DNA of 64,000 bases from assembly GCA_024114885.1 (NCBI GenBank), contig CP099418.1, forward strand, positions 3,534,001 through 3,598,000, given 5' to 3'. The translations under genes were made by a program, and so were the position numbers. Of the stretch, positions 31,118 through 43,157 are shown one piece after another (position 1 is the stretch's first letter; every line of letters begins with the position of its first letter). The DNA comes from Septoria linicola (lineage: Eukaryota; Ascomycota; Dothideomycetes; Mycosphaerellales; Mycosphaerellaceae). The notes beneath the pieces were generated by a model, which was not told the DNA's origin, made no database searches, and was given only the letters and a program-made list of their open reading frames with translations.

Positions 31118-34100
31118 ATGCCGTCGGACATTCGCTCGTTCTTTGGTGGCAAGCCTGCTGGCACGCCCGCCGAAAAGCCCAAGCCCAAGGACGAACCCAA
31201 AAAGCGAGGCCGAGCTCGCAAAGTCATTGAGGATGATGACGACGATGAGGAGCCTACTCCCAAGAAGGCAACCCCCAGGAAATCCGCAGCGAAGAAGAAG
31301 CCAGAGCCAGAACCCGAATTAGAGGAGACCACGGCAAGTGCCTTCTTTGGCAACGATAAGCCTAAGCGATCCGAAGCTGTGAGGCCTAAAAAGACAGCCG
31401 TCGATACTGCACAGAACACGCCGAAAAAGAGCATACCCAAAGCAAAGGCGAATGGCGCTAACGGGACTGGCAAGACCTCGTCGCGGACCAAGAAGCCGAC
31501 CAGTTATGTGGATCTGGATGCCGACGACTTCCCCGACGATGACTTGGGAGAGGATGCAGAAGATGAGTTCAAAGCCGCTGCCAAGGTTGGTAAGCGGAGA
31601 GGGGACGACTACGAGCCAGCGACAGATGACGAGGATGATGCACCGCTGGTGCCGAAAAAGAGGGCCGCTGGCAAGCAGGCGAAGCTGCAAGATGAAGGAC
31701 AAGATGATGCCGATCCTGACGACGACCTCGACATGAAGGACACAAACCCCGATGATGACTTTGTGATGCCTGACGCTGATGAAAAGATCATTGAGGACAA
31801 GCCTGCAAAGAAGGCTCCAGTGAAGGCTTCGCAGAAGCGGAAATCAACAGCGGTCGATGATGACGACGACGATGATCTTCAAGTGGAAGAGGTCAAGCCT
31901 GCAGCCAAGAAGCGCGCTACGCCTGCAAAGAAGACAGCAGCAGCTACGAAGAAGGCGAAGACGGACGCTCCACAAGACAGTGCGGAGGTCCGGGCCATCT
32001 TTGACAGTATACCTACTGTAGAACCACCACCACCGCCCGGAAAGAAGGACGACGGAGACAGCGAGAAGCCGAAGTTCCAGTTTGGCGGACAGCATGCCAA
32101 TTCTGCTGTACCTGCAGGTGCCATTTCGGATTCAGAACTTCCCAGCGGGCAAGAGAACTGTCTTGCTGGCCTGGCATTCGTCTTCACCGGACAGCTGGAG
32201 AGACTAGGCCGCGAGCAAGGACAGAACCTCGTGAAGCAGTATGGCGGTCGTATTATGACTGCACCATCTGGCAAGACCAGCTATGTCGTGCTCGGCGAAG
32301 ACGCTGGGCCCAAGAAACTCGAAACAATTGCAAAGCACGGTCTCACAACCATTAGGGAAGAGGGCCTCTTCGAGCTGATACGCCGCATGCCGGCTAATGG
32401 AGGCTCCGGCGCTGCCGCTGAAAAGTATGCAGAGAAAATGGCCAAGGAAGAGGAGAAGGTTCGCGAGCAAGCTGCGGAGCTAGAGCGAGAAGAGCAGGAA
32501 CGAAAGGCGCGACTTGCTGCAGCTAAGGCTGCCAAGCAAAGTCCCGTGAAGTCGACCTCAAAGGCTGCTCCAGCTGCAGCCAAATCGGACAAGGGCAAGG
32601 AATCTGCTGAGGGTCCTGACAGTCGATTATGGACTGTCAAGTATGCGCCAACACAAATGTCCATGATTTGTGGCAATAAAGCCCCAGTGGAGAAGCTACA
32701 ACGCTGGCTTCGTGCATTCCCCAAGAACCAGCGTACTGGCTTCAAGATGCCAGGCCCTGATGGCAGTGGCGTGCACCGCGCTGTTATGATTCACGGTCCA
32801 CCTGGAATCGGCAAGACGACTGCTGCACATCTTGTGGCCAAGATGGAAGGGTACGACATTGTGGAATCCAATGCTTCGGATACCCGCTCGAAGAAACTTG
32901 TCGAGAATGGTTTGAAAGGCACACTTGCAGCCACTTCTCTCCTGGGCTACTTTGCGCAGGGAGTCGAGGACGTGAAAGAGACCAACAAGAAACTTGTCCT
33001 TATCATGGATGAAGTTGATGGCATGAGTGCAGGCGATAGAGGTGGTGTTGGCGCTCTTGCCGCGGTCTGCAAGAAGACGCAAGTGCCCATGATATTAATC
33101 TGCAACGATCGCAAACTACCCAAGATGAAGCCATTCGACTTTTGCACCTTTGACCTGCCCTTTCGCCGACCGACTGTGGATCAAGTCCGAGGTCGCATCA
33201 TGACAATCGCGTTCCGAGAAGGCATGAAGCTGCCAACACAAGTCGTGAACGCCCTCATCGAGGGGTCCGGCGCGGACATCAGACAAGTTATCAACATGGT
33301 CAGTCAAGCCAAGCTCGACGACCAAGCAATGTCATTTGAGGATGGCAAAGACATGAGCAAGGCATGGGAGAAGCATACTGTGCTTAAGCCTTGGGACATG
33401 GTTGGAAAAATCCTCGGCGGAGGTCTGTTCAACGAAGCTTCCAGGACGACCTTGAACGAGAAAACAGAGCTCTACTTCAACGATCACGAATTTGCGCCCC
33501 TGATGTTGCAGGAGAATTACCTTGGCACAAACCCTCAGCGATCTAACGTTTTCAATGCCGAGCCTAGCAAGAAGAGATTGGCAGCTCTGGAACTAGCGAG
33601 CAAGGCGGCAGATTCTATTAGTGATGGAGATCTCGTCGATCGCATGATCCACGGCAGTCAGCAACAGTGGTCGCTGATGCCAACACATGCAGTCTTCAGC
33701 TTTGTCCGACCAGCAAGCTTTGTATACGGCAGCATGGCCGGCTCGCAGACTCGGTTTACTGCCTGGCTCGGCAACAACTCCAAGACTGGCAAACTGTCGA
33801 GGTTCATCAAGGAGATACAAGGACACATGCGCCTGCGTGTGACTGCAGACAAGAACGAAATCCGACAAACATACCTGCCGATGCTGTTCGAGAAGCTTGT
33901 CAAGCGCTTAGAGGCGGAGGGCAAGGAGGCAGTGCCAGACATTATCGAGCTCATGGACTCTTACTACCTCACCAAGGAAGACTGGGATGCCATACTGGAG
34001 CTTGGTGTTGGCAAAGCGGACATGGAGGGCATCAAGATCGAGACCCAAGCGAAAGCTACCTTTACCCGACAGTAAGATTTTCTTTGCCCACAAAGTATTC

Positions 34101-34452
34101 ACATTGACTGACACGAAACAGATATAATCAAATGTCCCACCCGCTGCCGTTCATGAAGGCCTCCCAGATCGTGGCCCCGACCAAAGCGCCTGCAAAGGAG
34201 AAGCCTGATCTCGAAGAAGCCTTTGAAGAATCTGCCGATGAGGCGGTCGACGAGATCGCTGTCAAGAAAGAGGAAGATGATGCGAATGATCTCAGCAAAG
34301 ACAAATATGTCAAGCAACCAAAGAAGAGAAAGGCGGCGGCTACAAAAGCTGGTGCCAGCAAGAAAAAGAAGACAGCAAAGGATGACGACGATGATGAAGA
34401 GGAGGAAGAGAAGCCGAAGAAGGGCAAGGGAAAGGCGCGTGTGAAGAAGTAG
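31118..34452 (+). CDS. RFC1: Replication factor C subunit 1 (large subunit)
   Basis: Large subunit of the RFC clamp loader, which places PCNA on primed DNA in replication and repair. Exons 31118-34071 and 34122-34452 join through GTAAGA/AACAG as TFTRQYNQMSHPLPFMKAS, a join conserved in RFC1, and give 1,094 residues. At the N-terminus DIRSFFGG is a PCNA-interacting motif. A 300-residue acidic/Lys-rich disordered region follows, then a BRCT domain (about 348-430, LAGLAFVFTGQLERLGREQG). The AAA+ module has Walker A GPPGIGKTT (about 559) and Walker B LVLIMDEVDGM (about 630), sensor-type ICNDRK, and the RFC1-specific C-terminal collar. The second exon is basic/acidic and ends in KGKGKARVKK. Length and order fit the family. 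Confidence 0.96.
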
Positions 34453-34818
34453 GTCACATTGCTTGAGGCTTTGGAACCATTGACATCGAAGCAATGCCTA
34501 GCCTGGAGCGCTTGTGTCTCTGACTTGATTGACGAAAGCAATACCTTCCACGAGCAGCATTCTGTATTATATGTACAATCATCTCGACACAAAGTAGAGA
34601 CAAGTTCCGCCAGCCTCGAGGCCAGCCAATCATGAGTGCGCTCCTCCACCTATCTCTCTCCCCACTTACGGTATCATTGATCCACATGTGCATCAACTTC
34701 CACAACTTCTGTCCTGCTGTGCAATCATAGGGCAAGGACTTGTATTCCTGCTCCGTCAACATCTGAAATCACTTCAAAACAGATCATCTAGAAAGAACCA
34801 GTACTCTACGAGAGCACA
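34453..34818 (+). promoter_or_regulatory. Spacer and promoter of the SDR gene
   Basis: 366 bp between tandem genes, with a CT-rich run (CTCCACCTATCTCTCTCCCC, near 34643-34662) about 160 bp before the next ATG. Nothing else was noted. Confidence 0.35.
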
Positions 34819-35613
34819 ATGCAGAGCAGATTCGACGGCAAAGTGTGCCTCATTACAGGCGCAGCAAGCGGCATAGGAAGAGCAACAGCCATAAAAATGG
34901 CATCTCAAGGAGCTATTCTCGCACTTTCAGACATCAACCAAGCTGGCGTCCATGAGACCAAATCACTCTGCAGCCAACCAGAATCCCATCAGGCTGACAT
35001 CCTCGACGTCAGCTCTTCATCCGCCGTAGAGGCTTACATGAAGACCGTCATATCAAACCTATCAAGACTGGACTTTGTCTTCTGCTGTGCGGGCGTCAAT
35101 CCTACAGCGTACCCTTTGACGTCCACGACGGACGACTACTGGGATAAACTGGTCAATACGAATCTCAAAGGGACATATCTCATTTCTCGCGCTGCCATTC
35201 CTCATCTCGAAAAGAGTGCGCAGGAAACGCAAGACTCAGGAGCCGGGTCTGAGTCAACAAGTATTATTCCTGCAATCGTAAATGTCAGCAGTATAATGGG
35301 CGTTACTGCATCGCCAGAGTACGCGATCTATTGCGCTACAAAGTTTGGTATCGTTGGGTTCACAAAAGCTTTGGCGTTGGAACTGGGGCCCAAGGGGATC
35401 AGAGTGAATGCTGTCGCGCCGGGCTTCATTGATACGCCTTCGAATGCGGGCGTGGTGGCTGGGCCGGAGGCAGTGCAGAAGCAAGTGGACCAGGTTGCGA
35501 TGGGGCGGATGGGCACGTCCGAGGAGATTGCGGACGTGGTGGCGTTTTTGTTTAGTGGAGAATCGAGGTATATGACTGGTGCTGTCGTCCAAGTTGATGG
35601 GGGCAGAATGTGA
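34819..35613 (+). CDS. Short-chain dehydrogenase/reductase (SDR, classical)
   Basis: An intronless 264-residue NAD(P)-dependent oxidoreductase, cytosolic by the lack of any signal. The Rossmann cofactor motif TGAASGIG is at residues 14-21, an Asp (LALSDIN) after beta-2 favours NAD over NADP, FCCAGVNP corresponds to the NNAG strand, and IVNVSSIMG holds the catalytic Ser. YAIYCATK holds Tyr-x3-Lys, and PGFIDTPSN is the post-catalytic PG motif. The C-terminal YMTGAVVQVDGG is standard. The substrate is not predictable. It has an insertion of about 15 residues (ETQDSGAGSESTS) before the Ser strand. The start is the only sensible ATG, five residues before the GKVCLITG strand. Confidence 0.9.
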   Translation: MQSRFDGKVCLITGAASGIGRATAIKMASQGAILALSDINQAGVHETKSLCSQPESHQADILDVSSSSAVEAYMKTVISNLSRLDFVFCCAGVNPTAYPLTSTTDDYWDKLVNTNLKGTYLISRAAIPHLEKSAQETQDSGAGSESTSIIPAIVNVSSIMGVTASPEYAIYCATKFGIVGFTKALALELGPKGIRVNAVAPGFIDTPSNAGVVAGPEAVQKQVDQVAMGRMGTSEEIADVVAFLFSGESRYMTGAVVQVDGGRM

Positions 35614-35745
35614 ATGCTGGACATGCTATGACAGGATTTTTGCATGCTGAGTGTAAGGTCTCGTTGTAGGTGTCGACTGATACTGGACATCTTTTACTTC
35701 AATTCTCCGCAATGCTATTTCTTATAGGTGGTATCATTCAACTGT

Positions 35746-38545
35746 TCATTTTCGCCCACTGGCGTTGCGGTTGCGGTCATGTGTTCCCCCGCGCTCTATC
35801 CTCCTCAGCTCCTGCTCGACCAGCTTCACGCACACGTCCGCGACGTCAGCTCCCGTGCGCCAGGTCCGTAGGGTAACGCCATTCCTTTCGAGCACGGTCT
35901 TGGCTCTTTGCCATCGTTGTTGCCACAGGTATTCCTTCTTGCTAACTCCCTCCCCTGGGCTACCAGGCAGCCCATCGTCATCTGGCCAGGCGCCAGACAT
36001 TCTGTTGTTCTGTTTCTGCCGAGCTGTGGTAGAATATGTGCTCAACGTTGTGCCCTCTCTCCTAGGAGGTGGTGGTGCCATGAGTCGATTCATAGCCGAA
36101 CTAGGCAAACTAAAGTCTTCAAAGGACTTCGTGGCTGTCATTGGACGAGTGAGAGGAGACGAACCGGCGCTAGAGGTCTTGACCTTGGGCTGATTCGATG
36201 CCAGGTACGACCCGGGCATGGGCATAGCCTTGGCAATCGTGCCCTTGAACATCCGTCTTTCTGGTGGCGGCGGCGGCGGCTTCCTCGTCGACTCCTGCCT
36301 TTGTACCTGTGAGAGAGGGGACGGCTGGTGTGCCTGGGCCTGTGGCAGATTTTGCGGTACGACCGCACTGGATGGCTTGCGCGGCCTTGGGGGAGGTGTC
36401 TTATGTCCAATGCCAGGAGCACTCGACCCTGGTGCTTCGGGTGGCGGGCTCTTCAGTCCTGCCGGTTTAGGAGGTGGTGACGGCGATACTGCACTCCTCT
36501 GTCCAGTGCTTACTGATAGCTCGGGCGGAGCCAGATCGCGATGAGACGATCCCACCCACGGCTTCGATGGCTCAGGGTCGGAAAAGTCTATGAGGTCCTC
36601 TTCGGGCGCGTCGACAAAGCTTCCTCCACTGATATTACGCTGCGTCTGTGGACGACTGGGCAATCGAGGCGTGGAAAGGTGAGCATTTCTGCCGGAGGTC
36701 GGATAGTCACCCGGCACGGCGTCGGGATTGATAGACCGTCGAGCGCGGCGGGTTTCTGCCTCCATGTCCTCGAGCGAAGCTGCAATTGCCGATTTGAGGT
36801 CTGCATCATCATCCTTGATGTCATTTGGACGCGACAGACGTTTCGACAGAGTGAGGCTCTCACCACTCATGTGTCGAGAGTGATTGCGTGAGTGTTTTCC
36901 ACTACCGCCAGGACTGCTGTTCGAGTCGAAGTAGCCAGTCTTGCTGGAAGTGGTCACGTCTCGAATGAATATGCCCAGGACTCTGCCAGGGTTCGCCAAA
37001 GCGACTTCTGAATACACTTCCAAGTCTGCTTCGCCACTGTCGCCGACCAGGACAAATCTCCTTTCCGGGAAATCCCTCATGATTTTCTCCAGTGATCCTT
37101 TCTTGCGCTCTGCAGCTGGCTCGAATATGCCCTGTAGCATGCCGGAATACTGCTTCAAGTGGAACGAGCCCTTTGGTAGGTTTGCCATTTTGAAGAAAGT
37201 GGTCAGCACCGGATACATCTGCCATGGTGAGTTGGACACATAGTGGATCTTGACACCCATGTCGGCTAAGGTTGTGTACCATTCTCGCACTCCTTCGATG
37301 GTCAGATCATGGAGTTCTCTGATGAATGCATTTCGAAATATCTCCCGAGCACCCGCGCTGATTGCGGAATGCTTGATCGTGTCATCGATATCACTGATGA
37401 GGCTGACTCCTTCGGGAGCCGTAATGTGCACTTCCTCAGTTGCGGATAGCTTTTCAGATGCAAGCACGCGAACGTGGGTCGGTACAAAGTCTAGCGCAGC
37501 TCTGAAGCTGAAGTGGCCTGATGCGTCGGTGTAGACCGTCTGCTGACGCGAAACCTTCTCGTTGTAGAAAAAGGCGCTAATGGGACTTTCTGCTAGAGGA
37601 TTCGCCATAAATGGCTTGAGACGAGCTAGCAGATGTGCGTTGGCGACGGCCAGCTCTGCAGATGTCATTTTTCCCGGTTGTGACCACGATTGTCGTTTGT
37701 TCACTGGAGTGACAGATGGAGAGTCGGAATCCTGTGAGGTGATGCTGCTTGCATAGGCCGATTTCGGACGACCACGTTCAGGAACGTCGCCATACAGGCT
37801 GTCATTGTCGGTTGCTTTACTGGGCTGTTCGGAAAAGGCGCCTCGTTGAGCATATCGCTCCTCATGCTGGCCCTTTCGAACGATATTGTCCGCTTCGAGC
37901 GCGATCAAATCCTCATCCTGCTGTCTCGTCGGACTTGACGCACGGCTAGGAACCTGACTCGCGTAGCCATTATCACCAGGCCTTGTGCTGGTAGCAGGGG
38001 CTGGGATGCCTGAAAGCTGGCGCGCTAGGCCAATTACCATCCTCTGCTTGCGCGTATGTTGGCCCTTGGCCGGAGTATAGATCCAGCCTCGCACATCGAC
38101 GTCGACGATTGCATTGATATCCTCATTTCTATCCCATTCACATCTCCAGTACTCCTCCTCGGACATCTCTCGTCCCGGCGTAGCAGTCGGTTGGTGCTAG
38201 TCTACTGTTAGCTGCTGTCCAGCACAAGCAGTCGCCAGTGCTGGCTCGTGTTGCGGAGCGCGCTCTCACCTTACTTTTCACGTGGTGGCGCGCATAGCTG
38301 GGAAACAAGATCATTTCCTCGTTACCACTGCGCACTACTGCGGCGTCTGGAAAGGCTCCTGGGCCATCCTCCACGGAGTGGCTTTCTCGAGCCCCATCTT
38401 GGCTGAAGTAGCTCTGGCGAAAGTCGTTGGCAGTCTTCAAGTAGCCAGCCAACTTTTTCCTCCTTGCTCCTGGCTTGCTGCTGTCGCCTCGCAGACCCAG
38501 AGCTTCTGTATAAGACCGGTCACTCCGAGCGCCGGTGTAGGCCAT
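35746..38545 (-). CDS. APP1: APP1-type phosphatidate phosphatase (DUF2183)
   Basis: A Mg-dependent phosphatidate phosphatase of cortical actin patches; in yeast App1 links lipid metabolism to endocytosis. Exons 38545-38270 and 38196-35746 (GTGAGA donor, CTAAC branch, CTAG acceptor) give 908 residues. The start at MAYTGARSD precedes the conserved ARRKKLAGYLKTANDFRQSY and GAFPDAAVVRSGNEEMILFP. The DUF2183 catalytic core begins with the HAD-like DxDxT motif, SLISDIDDTIKHS, near residue 360, then HYVSNSPWQMYPVL, KGSLEKIMRDFPERRFVLVG and DSGEADLEVY. The last 400 residues are Ser/Pro-rich with several polyproline segments (KPPPPPPERR, MAPPPPRREG) that would suit SH3 proteins of the actin patch. The frame is open upstream of the ATG but without another in-frame ATG. 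Confidence 0.92.
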
Positions 38546-39405
38546 GCTATTGGAGCTGCTGCTGATCCCGGTTCCTGCAGCTTCGCTGCCAGCCCCATCG
38601 TTCGATGTCTGCCGACAAGAGGAGGGCCAGGACAGCCTTCGTGGGCTTGCTGCTGCTGCGGCGATGGTGCGGGGTCCGCTCTGTTTGCGCTGCGATCGTG
38701 CGACGAGATATCGATAGATGGACGTCTGGGCTCTCTGACGGATCGTGGGAAAGAAGGTGTAGCGGAAGGTTGCGAGGCCAGCTCGTGCAGATGCTCGAAG
38801 CCCAGGAAACCAACGGCGAGAGGCAGAGGCAGGCAGTGAGGATGCCCGCGGCTTCACCTTTTCGTCGACGCGTGCGAGCTGAAGCAAGTTTCGCCACGTC
38901 TTGCGCGCCACTTTGACCAGCTGGCTGCAGCTGGAAGCTGCGGGTCAATTAGTAGAGACAAGCAACCAGGAGTGTGCAGGAAATCGCAGCAGGAGTTGAG
39001 AGTCGAGCTTACCTGGCCCGTGTCATCGGTGAGCGTCTGGACTCGCGATTCGCTGCCAGGCTGCGTCATTGTGAGCTTGTGCGAAGCTTGTTATTCATCC
39101 TCGGAGCTGCTACATATCAGAAGACTCGACGCGACTATTGCACGGCCTGCTTCGATGTGATGCTCGCGTTCATCTGCAGGTGCGATGCCACAACTTCAAT
39201 ACAGATATCAGATGGCTGTTCTGTCTTGCAGCCTGCCTGATCTTCGACGACAACGGGCTCCACTCCGGCGCGTCTTCTCCACAGGAGATCGCGCGCACTT
39301 GAGCTTCGCTCTCGCGTGCTGATGGCGTACGTATGCACTCATAAATTACCAGCTGCTCCAATCCTGCTACAACTTCTCATTGCATCTTTACTGCTACCAC
39401 GAAAC
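38546..39405. promoter_or_regulatory. Divergent promoter, APP1 / DUF1989 gene
   Basis: 860 bp between two outward-facing genes. The APP1 side is GC-rich and its minus-strand frame stays open, so an upstream APP1 exon cannot be excluded. No other gene was seen. Confidence 0.4.
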
Positions 39406-40044
39406 ATGGCATTTCCATCTGTACCGCAATCTCACGCCTCAGGCCATGGGCCTCAAACTCACATCGTCAAGGCCAGCCATGGCTTCGCATTCAAGGTCAA
39501 GAAGGGTGAGCGATTCCGTGTCGTTGATTTATTCGGCGAGCAGGTCGTAGACTTTGCGGCCTGGGCGCAAGGAACCGGCCTGAAGGAGAAATTGTCAATG
39601 GCATACACTCGTTACCACCTCAATGGCGTAACGCCCGCTGTGGGCGAGTACCTATACACCAATCTCGACGAGCCCGCCTTGAAGTTGGTTGAAGATACGG
39701 TTCGCGTCCACGACATGACTTTTATGTCGTGCTTCCCAAAAATGTACGCGGATCTGGGCATCAAGGACCATCGAAGCTGCGCGACTAATATCGCCGAGGT
39801 CATGGAACCTCATGGTATGGGCTCATATCTCGAAGTCACGGATCCTTTCAACTTGTTCCAGAATACACCCAATTATAGCCTCAAAAGGCTTGGGAGCAGC
39901 AAGCCTGGAGATTTCGTTGAGTTTTTGGCCATGAAGGATCTGGTCTGCGCTGCGTCATGTTGTCCGTATGATCTTGAAGGCTTCAATGGTGGCACAATAA
40001 CCGATGTTGCCGTCGTTACAGGCATAGAGCAAAAGGCAGTCTAA
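39406..40044 (+). CDS. DUF1989 / urea carboxylase-associated family protein
   Basis: A single exon of 212 residues from ATG 39406, located just before a conserved-looking start; the frame is open 30 codons upstream without ATG. Family features are FRVVDLFGEQVVDFAAWA near residue 45, SMAYTRYHLNGVTPAVGEYL, HDMTFMSCFPKMY, HRSCATNIAEVMEPHGM, DPFNLFQNTPNY and CAASCCPYDLEGFNGG, including the Cys residues (HRSC, CPYD) that may bind metal. Bacterial relatives sit beside urea carboxylase or amino-acid transport genes, hence the name, but the reaction remains undefined. No partner gene is adjacent, and ureG is 36 kb away. No signal peptide. Confidence 0.85.
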   Translation: MAFPSVPQSHASGHGPQTHIVKASHGFAFKVKKGERFRVVDLFGEQVVDFAAWAQGTGLKEKLSMAYTRYHLNGVTPAVGEYLYTNLDEPALKLVEDTVRVHDMTFMSCFPKMYADLGIKDHRSCATNIAEVMEPHGMGSYLEVTDPFNLFQNTPNYSLKRLGSSKPGDFVEFLAMKDLVCAASCCPYDLEGFNGGTITDVAVVTGIEQKAV

Positions 40045-41762
40045 GTGGCAAATGCCGGCGCCAGGAGCGGGAGGGTATGCTGAGCTATGATCACTGCCAT
40101 CGCTCTTCATGTGCCGCTGACGCGCATCGCAGACGTCTCCACTAACGGCGCGGTAGAACACGAGCTTCATACATGCCGCGTAGAACGATGTCTGCTGCCA
40201 TAGCGATAGCTCGCATGTAGCCAGTCGAAGTAACTACGCATCATGTATACCACAGCCATGACCGGGTCAACAAGAACTGACGAACACAATCTTGTCTCAG
40301 TTAATTCGAACAGGCTTTTTAGGTCAGGACCCAGGGACAATGACAGACGAAGCTCACAACACGAGCGGAGTCCATAAGCATCGAAAACGACAGGCAACAT
40401 ATTTATTACGACAATGAGGATTTGCACATCCAACACGTTCATTGTTATCAATGGTCGTGACACGTTTGTAGTGATGGAGCTATGTTCGCGGGGTTGTGGA
40501 CCGGGTTTGCGGGTTCATCGATCCGGACACGAACAGCACAACAAGACCTCACAACATACGTGCCAAAGATAGAGTATCAGTCGTGGTCTGAATCTTGGTT
40601 GTCACCGCTCGATTCCAGGTGCGTAGATGCTGTAAAGCTCAGATGGATGCACGTCGGGGTGGCAGTCGCTCGCGGGAGCATCAACGACACAGGTGTTCAA
40701 CGCGATCACAAAACCAGAACACGTATCAAGAGGCCGTTACGAGTCCTTTATTTGGGACGCTAGGGAGATACGCCTAAAAGGAGCAATAGTAGTGAATGAA
40801 CGGCTCGACGGTATAACTGCCAAACCAGATCCAGCTTCTGCCCCGACGAAGACCAGTGCATGCACTCACAATCTGTTGAGTGTGGGAGAAACTCGAACAT
40901 CCGGCCATCAACTGTACTTAAGCAGAATTCGACAGCTGAACTGCCGCTGGACGATAAGATGGAGGCCTTGGTTGGGTAGTTGACACGCAAGGCAACCATC
41001 ACCACCACAGGCAAGCTAGACGTGCACATCGACGCGTCGCCAATCGAGACCGGACGTTGCCGTTCGCGGGACAACAGCAGCCATCACAACTGCACCGGCG
41101 GCAATGGCGATTCCTATAAGTGCCTCAGACCCAAGCGACTGGCTGTCCTCTGCATCTTTGTACCTGCATCGATACCCCTGTGCCGCCACCACGAATCCCA
41201 CAAGAACGCTTTCCACTGTTCGGTGCCTCTTGCGAACTCCCCAGCTGGGAAGCACGAACTCCTGCGAACACCTGCTGTTGTACCACTGCAGCCGTTGTAC
41301 CCTCCATATCTCTTCGAGATCAAGAACCGACGTGCTACGAGCGACGAAAAGCCCGTATCGCATCAGCAACAAGAGCAAGCCTGACCGTGAATTCGGGAGA
41401 CAAGACGAACCGGTGCAGCTGAGTACATCCCCTCTCCTCTCTCAATTATCCCAGCATCATCGCCATTGCCCAAGCAGTGACGCTCCGAGAAGAGCTGCGC
41501 AAAGAGGCTGATCTTGCAGCCATCCGGGCTGAAATCTCCACTGCTCAGCAAATCGCCAAGAGGCACGAGGAGGTGCCGAAGCGGGCTTGATTTCTCTCGC
41601 GAGAGCCTCCATCTGCGTGCTGCCATTCGGGCTGAAATCTTGTGCTGAGAAGTGCGCACGCACAGAGGCAAGATCATGCTGCCAATCGGGCTTCAATCTT
41701 GCTCTTCTTCTTCCATCGTTCTGTTAGTGATAGCCTGCCTTTCGAGGCGAGCTTCTGGGAGC
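40045..41762. other. Intergenic 1.7 kb with degenerate direct repeats
   Basis: Open frames of about 120-135 codons overlap on both strands at 40980-41384 and cannot both be coding; neither shows a family pattern. Three copies of a 22 bp imperfect repeat lie at 41516-41699. The last 60 bp form the promoter/leader of the secreted Ser/Thr-rich gene. Confidence 0.4.
41516..41699 (+). repeat. Three imperfect 22 bp direct repeats
   Basis: Copies at 41516-41537, 41619-41640 and 41678-41699 share the core GCTGCCATNCGGGCTGAAATC with a few mismatches; spacing differs (103 and 59 bp). Non-coding or from a decayed sequence. Confidence 0.65.
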
Positions 41763-43157
41763 ATGCGTGTCCTCCACGTAAGCCACCACCACTCGTGCCT
41801 TGCGATTCTTACTAACACATCACAGCTCACTGCCCTGGCGCTGCTCGCTAGCTCAGCATGCGCCACACCTATCTCATCCCATGTCCTTTTGAGAAATCAT
41901 ACAACCACAACTTCGTTACCTGGGATGATCTCAACTTCCACAGATTTTACTGCCTCCGCTGCCTCTGATCTGCCCACGTTTGGGACTTGCAGAGCCTTCT
42001 ACTACGACCCGAAAGATGGTATGCGAAATGCCACACCAGAATCATAAACATCCGGGCTGATCAGTGTGAATCTAGACGTTCCCTGTGGAGTGGTCGCAAG
42101 ACAATTTACCATTTTTCTCACATATCCCGAATACGACCAGCCTTCGACTGCTCAATGGTGCGAGGTCTTCCTCAACGGCAACGGCATATGTAAGGTCCCA
42201 GAAGCAGTTTGCCGGTTTTCTCAGCCTAGATCCCTATCAGTCCAATTTTGTGGTGCTCTGTGTTCCACTTATCGCTTGGCCGTGAAAGTGCCCTGCGCGT
42301 GGAGACCGAGTGCACGTCTACTATGGCCCCACTGAGCATCTGCTAATCACAGACTAGGCCGAGCAACATCGCCAAACTCGCCGTCTGCTTTTCCCACTTC
42401 GAAACCAAGCACGCTTTCCATCAGTACCGTTGCGCCAACGACTGATAATGTAGCGCCAGTCACTTTGACTAGTGGATCGATTGTGTCGACATCCCGCTGT
42501 GATACTACTAGCTCACCTGTGGCGGCTGTCGTATCACTTCATGGCTCAATAGTATCAGTAGGAAGTGCTTCAGCGACCACTAGCATCAAGACTTCGAGCA
42601 GGGCCGGGGTAGTCCTCGCAAGCGTTCGCGCCAGCGAATACAGCGCAACAGTTGTCCGAACAAGCTCAAGTGCTGCAATCACCGGCGCCCCAGCACAGAG
42701 TGTGGTTTCAAATGCATTGTTGGCGGCGGAGACAAACTCTTCCGCTGCGATAACCTTTCGACCTGCAATGAACACAACTCGGATGATCAGCTATGGCATG
42801 GGCTCTGACAACGCCACAAGTCTCAAGACGGTCTTGGTCACAGCTCATCTCGCCGCTGATGCCACTGCAGCAGTGCCTGGAACGACATCTGCTGGCGTGT
42901 CGTCAGTGGCGAATTCGACGCTTGCTGTTCGTGTACTCAGCGTAAGACGTCAGGCCTCCTCTTTGGCTTTTGGGCGTGACCACTACTTCGACCAGTCATC
43001 AAATTATCAACGCAGAGTCCACGATCTCTCTGGAAGCACTGCGCTCACTCAGCCCTACATCTTCAGTGCAGGGGACTCCAACAAGTCAGCAAGCTACCGA
43101 GGTACCCGTTCTCGGAGCAACTTCGACAACGCTAGAAATGGTTGCCACCACGAATGA
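41763..43157 (+). CDS. Secreted Ser/Thr-rich mucin-like protein, 3' structure uncertain
   Basis: Exons 41763-41777, 41826-42018, 42076-42189 and 42358-43157 all join in phase. Introns begin GTAAGC, GTATGC and GTAAGG; branch sites are CTAAC, CTGAT and CTAAT. This gives 373 residues. The first two exons form a signal peptide (MRVLHLTALALLASSACA). A small conserved-looking domain follows with four Cys (FGTCRAFYYDPKD, DVPCGVVARQFTIFLTYPEY, WCEVFLNGNGIC), then about 270 residues rich in Ser, Thr, Ala and Val, likely heavily O-glycosylated. After 42950 the Ser/Thr bias moves to another frame (about 42970-43218), so either a further intron (possible GTCAGT donor near 42901, acceptor at about 42996) or a frameshift changes the end. 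No GPI signal was confirmed. Cell-wall or secreted location inferred. Confidence 0.58.

Noticed and set aside
40980..41384. Overlapping frames on both strands, the minus one ending in a hydrophobic helix that briefly recalled a Fis1-type tail anchor
   Set aside because: The preceding residues do not match Fis1 or any tail-anchored family, and no splice joins repair it.
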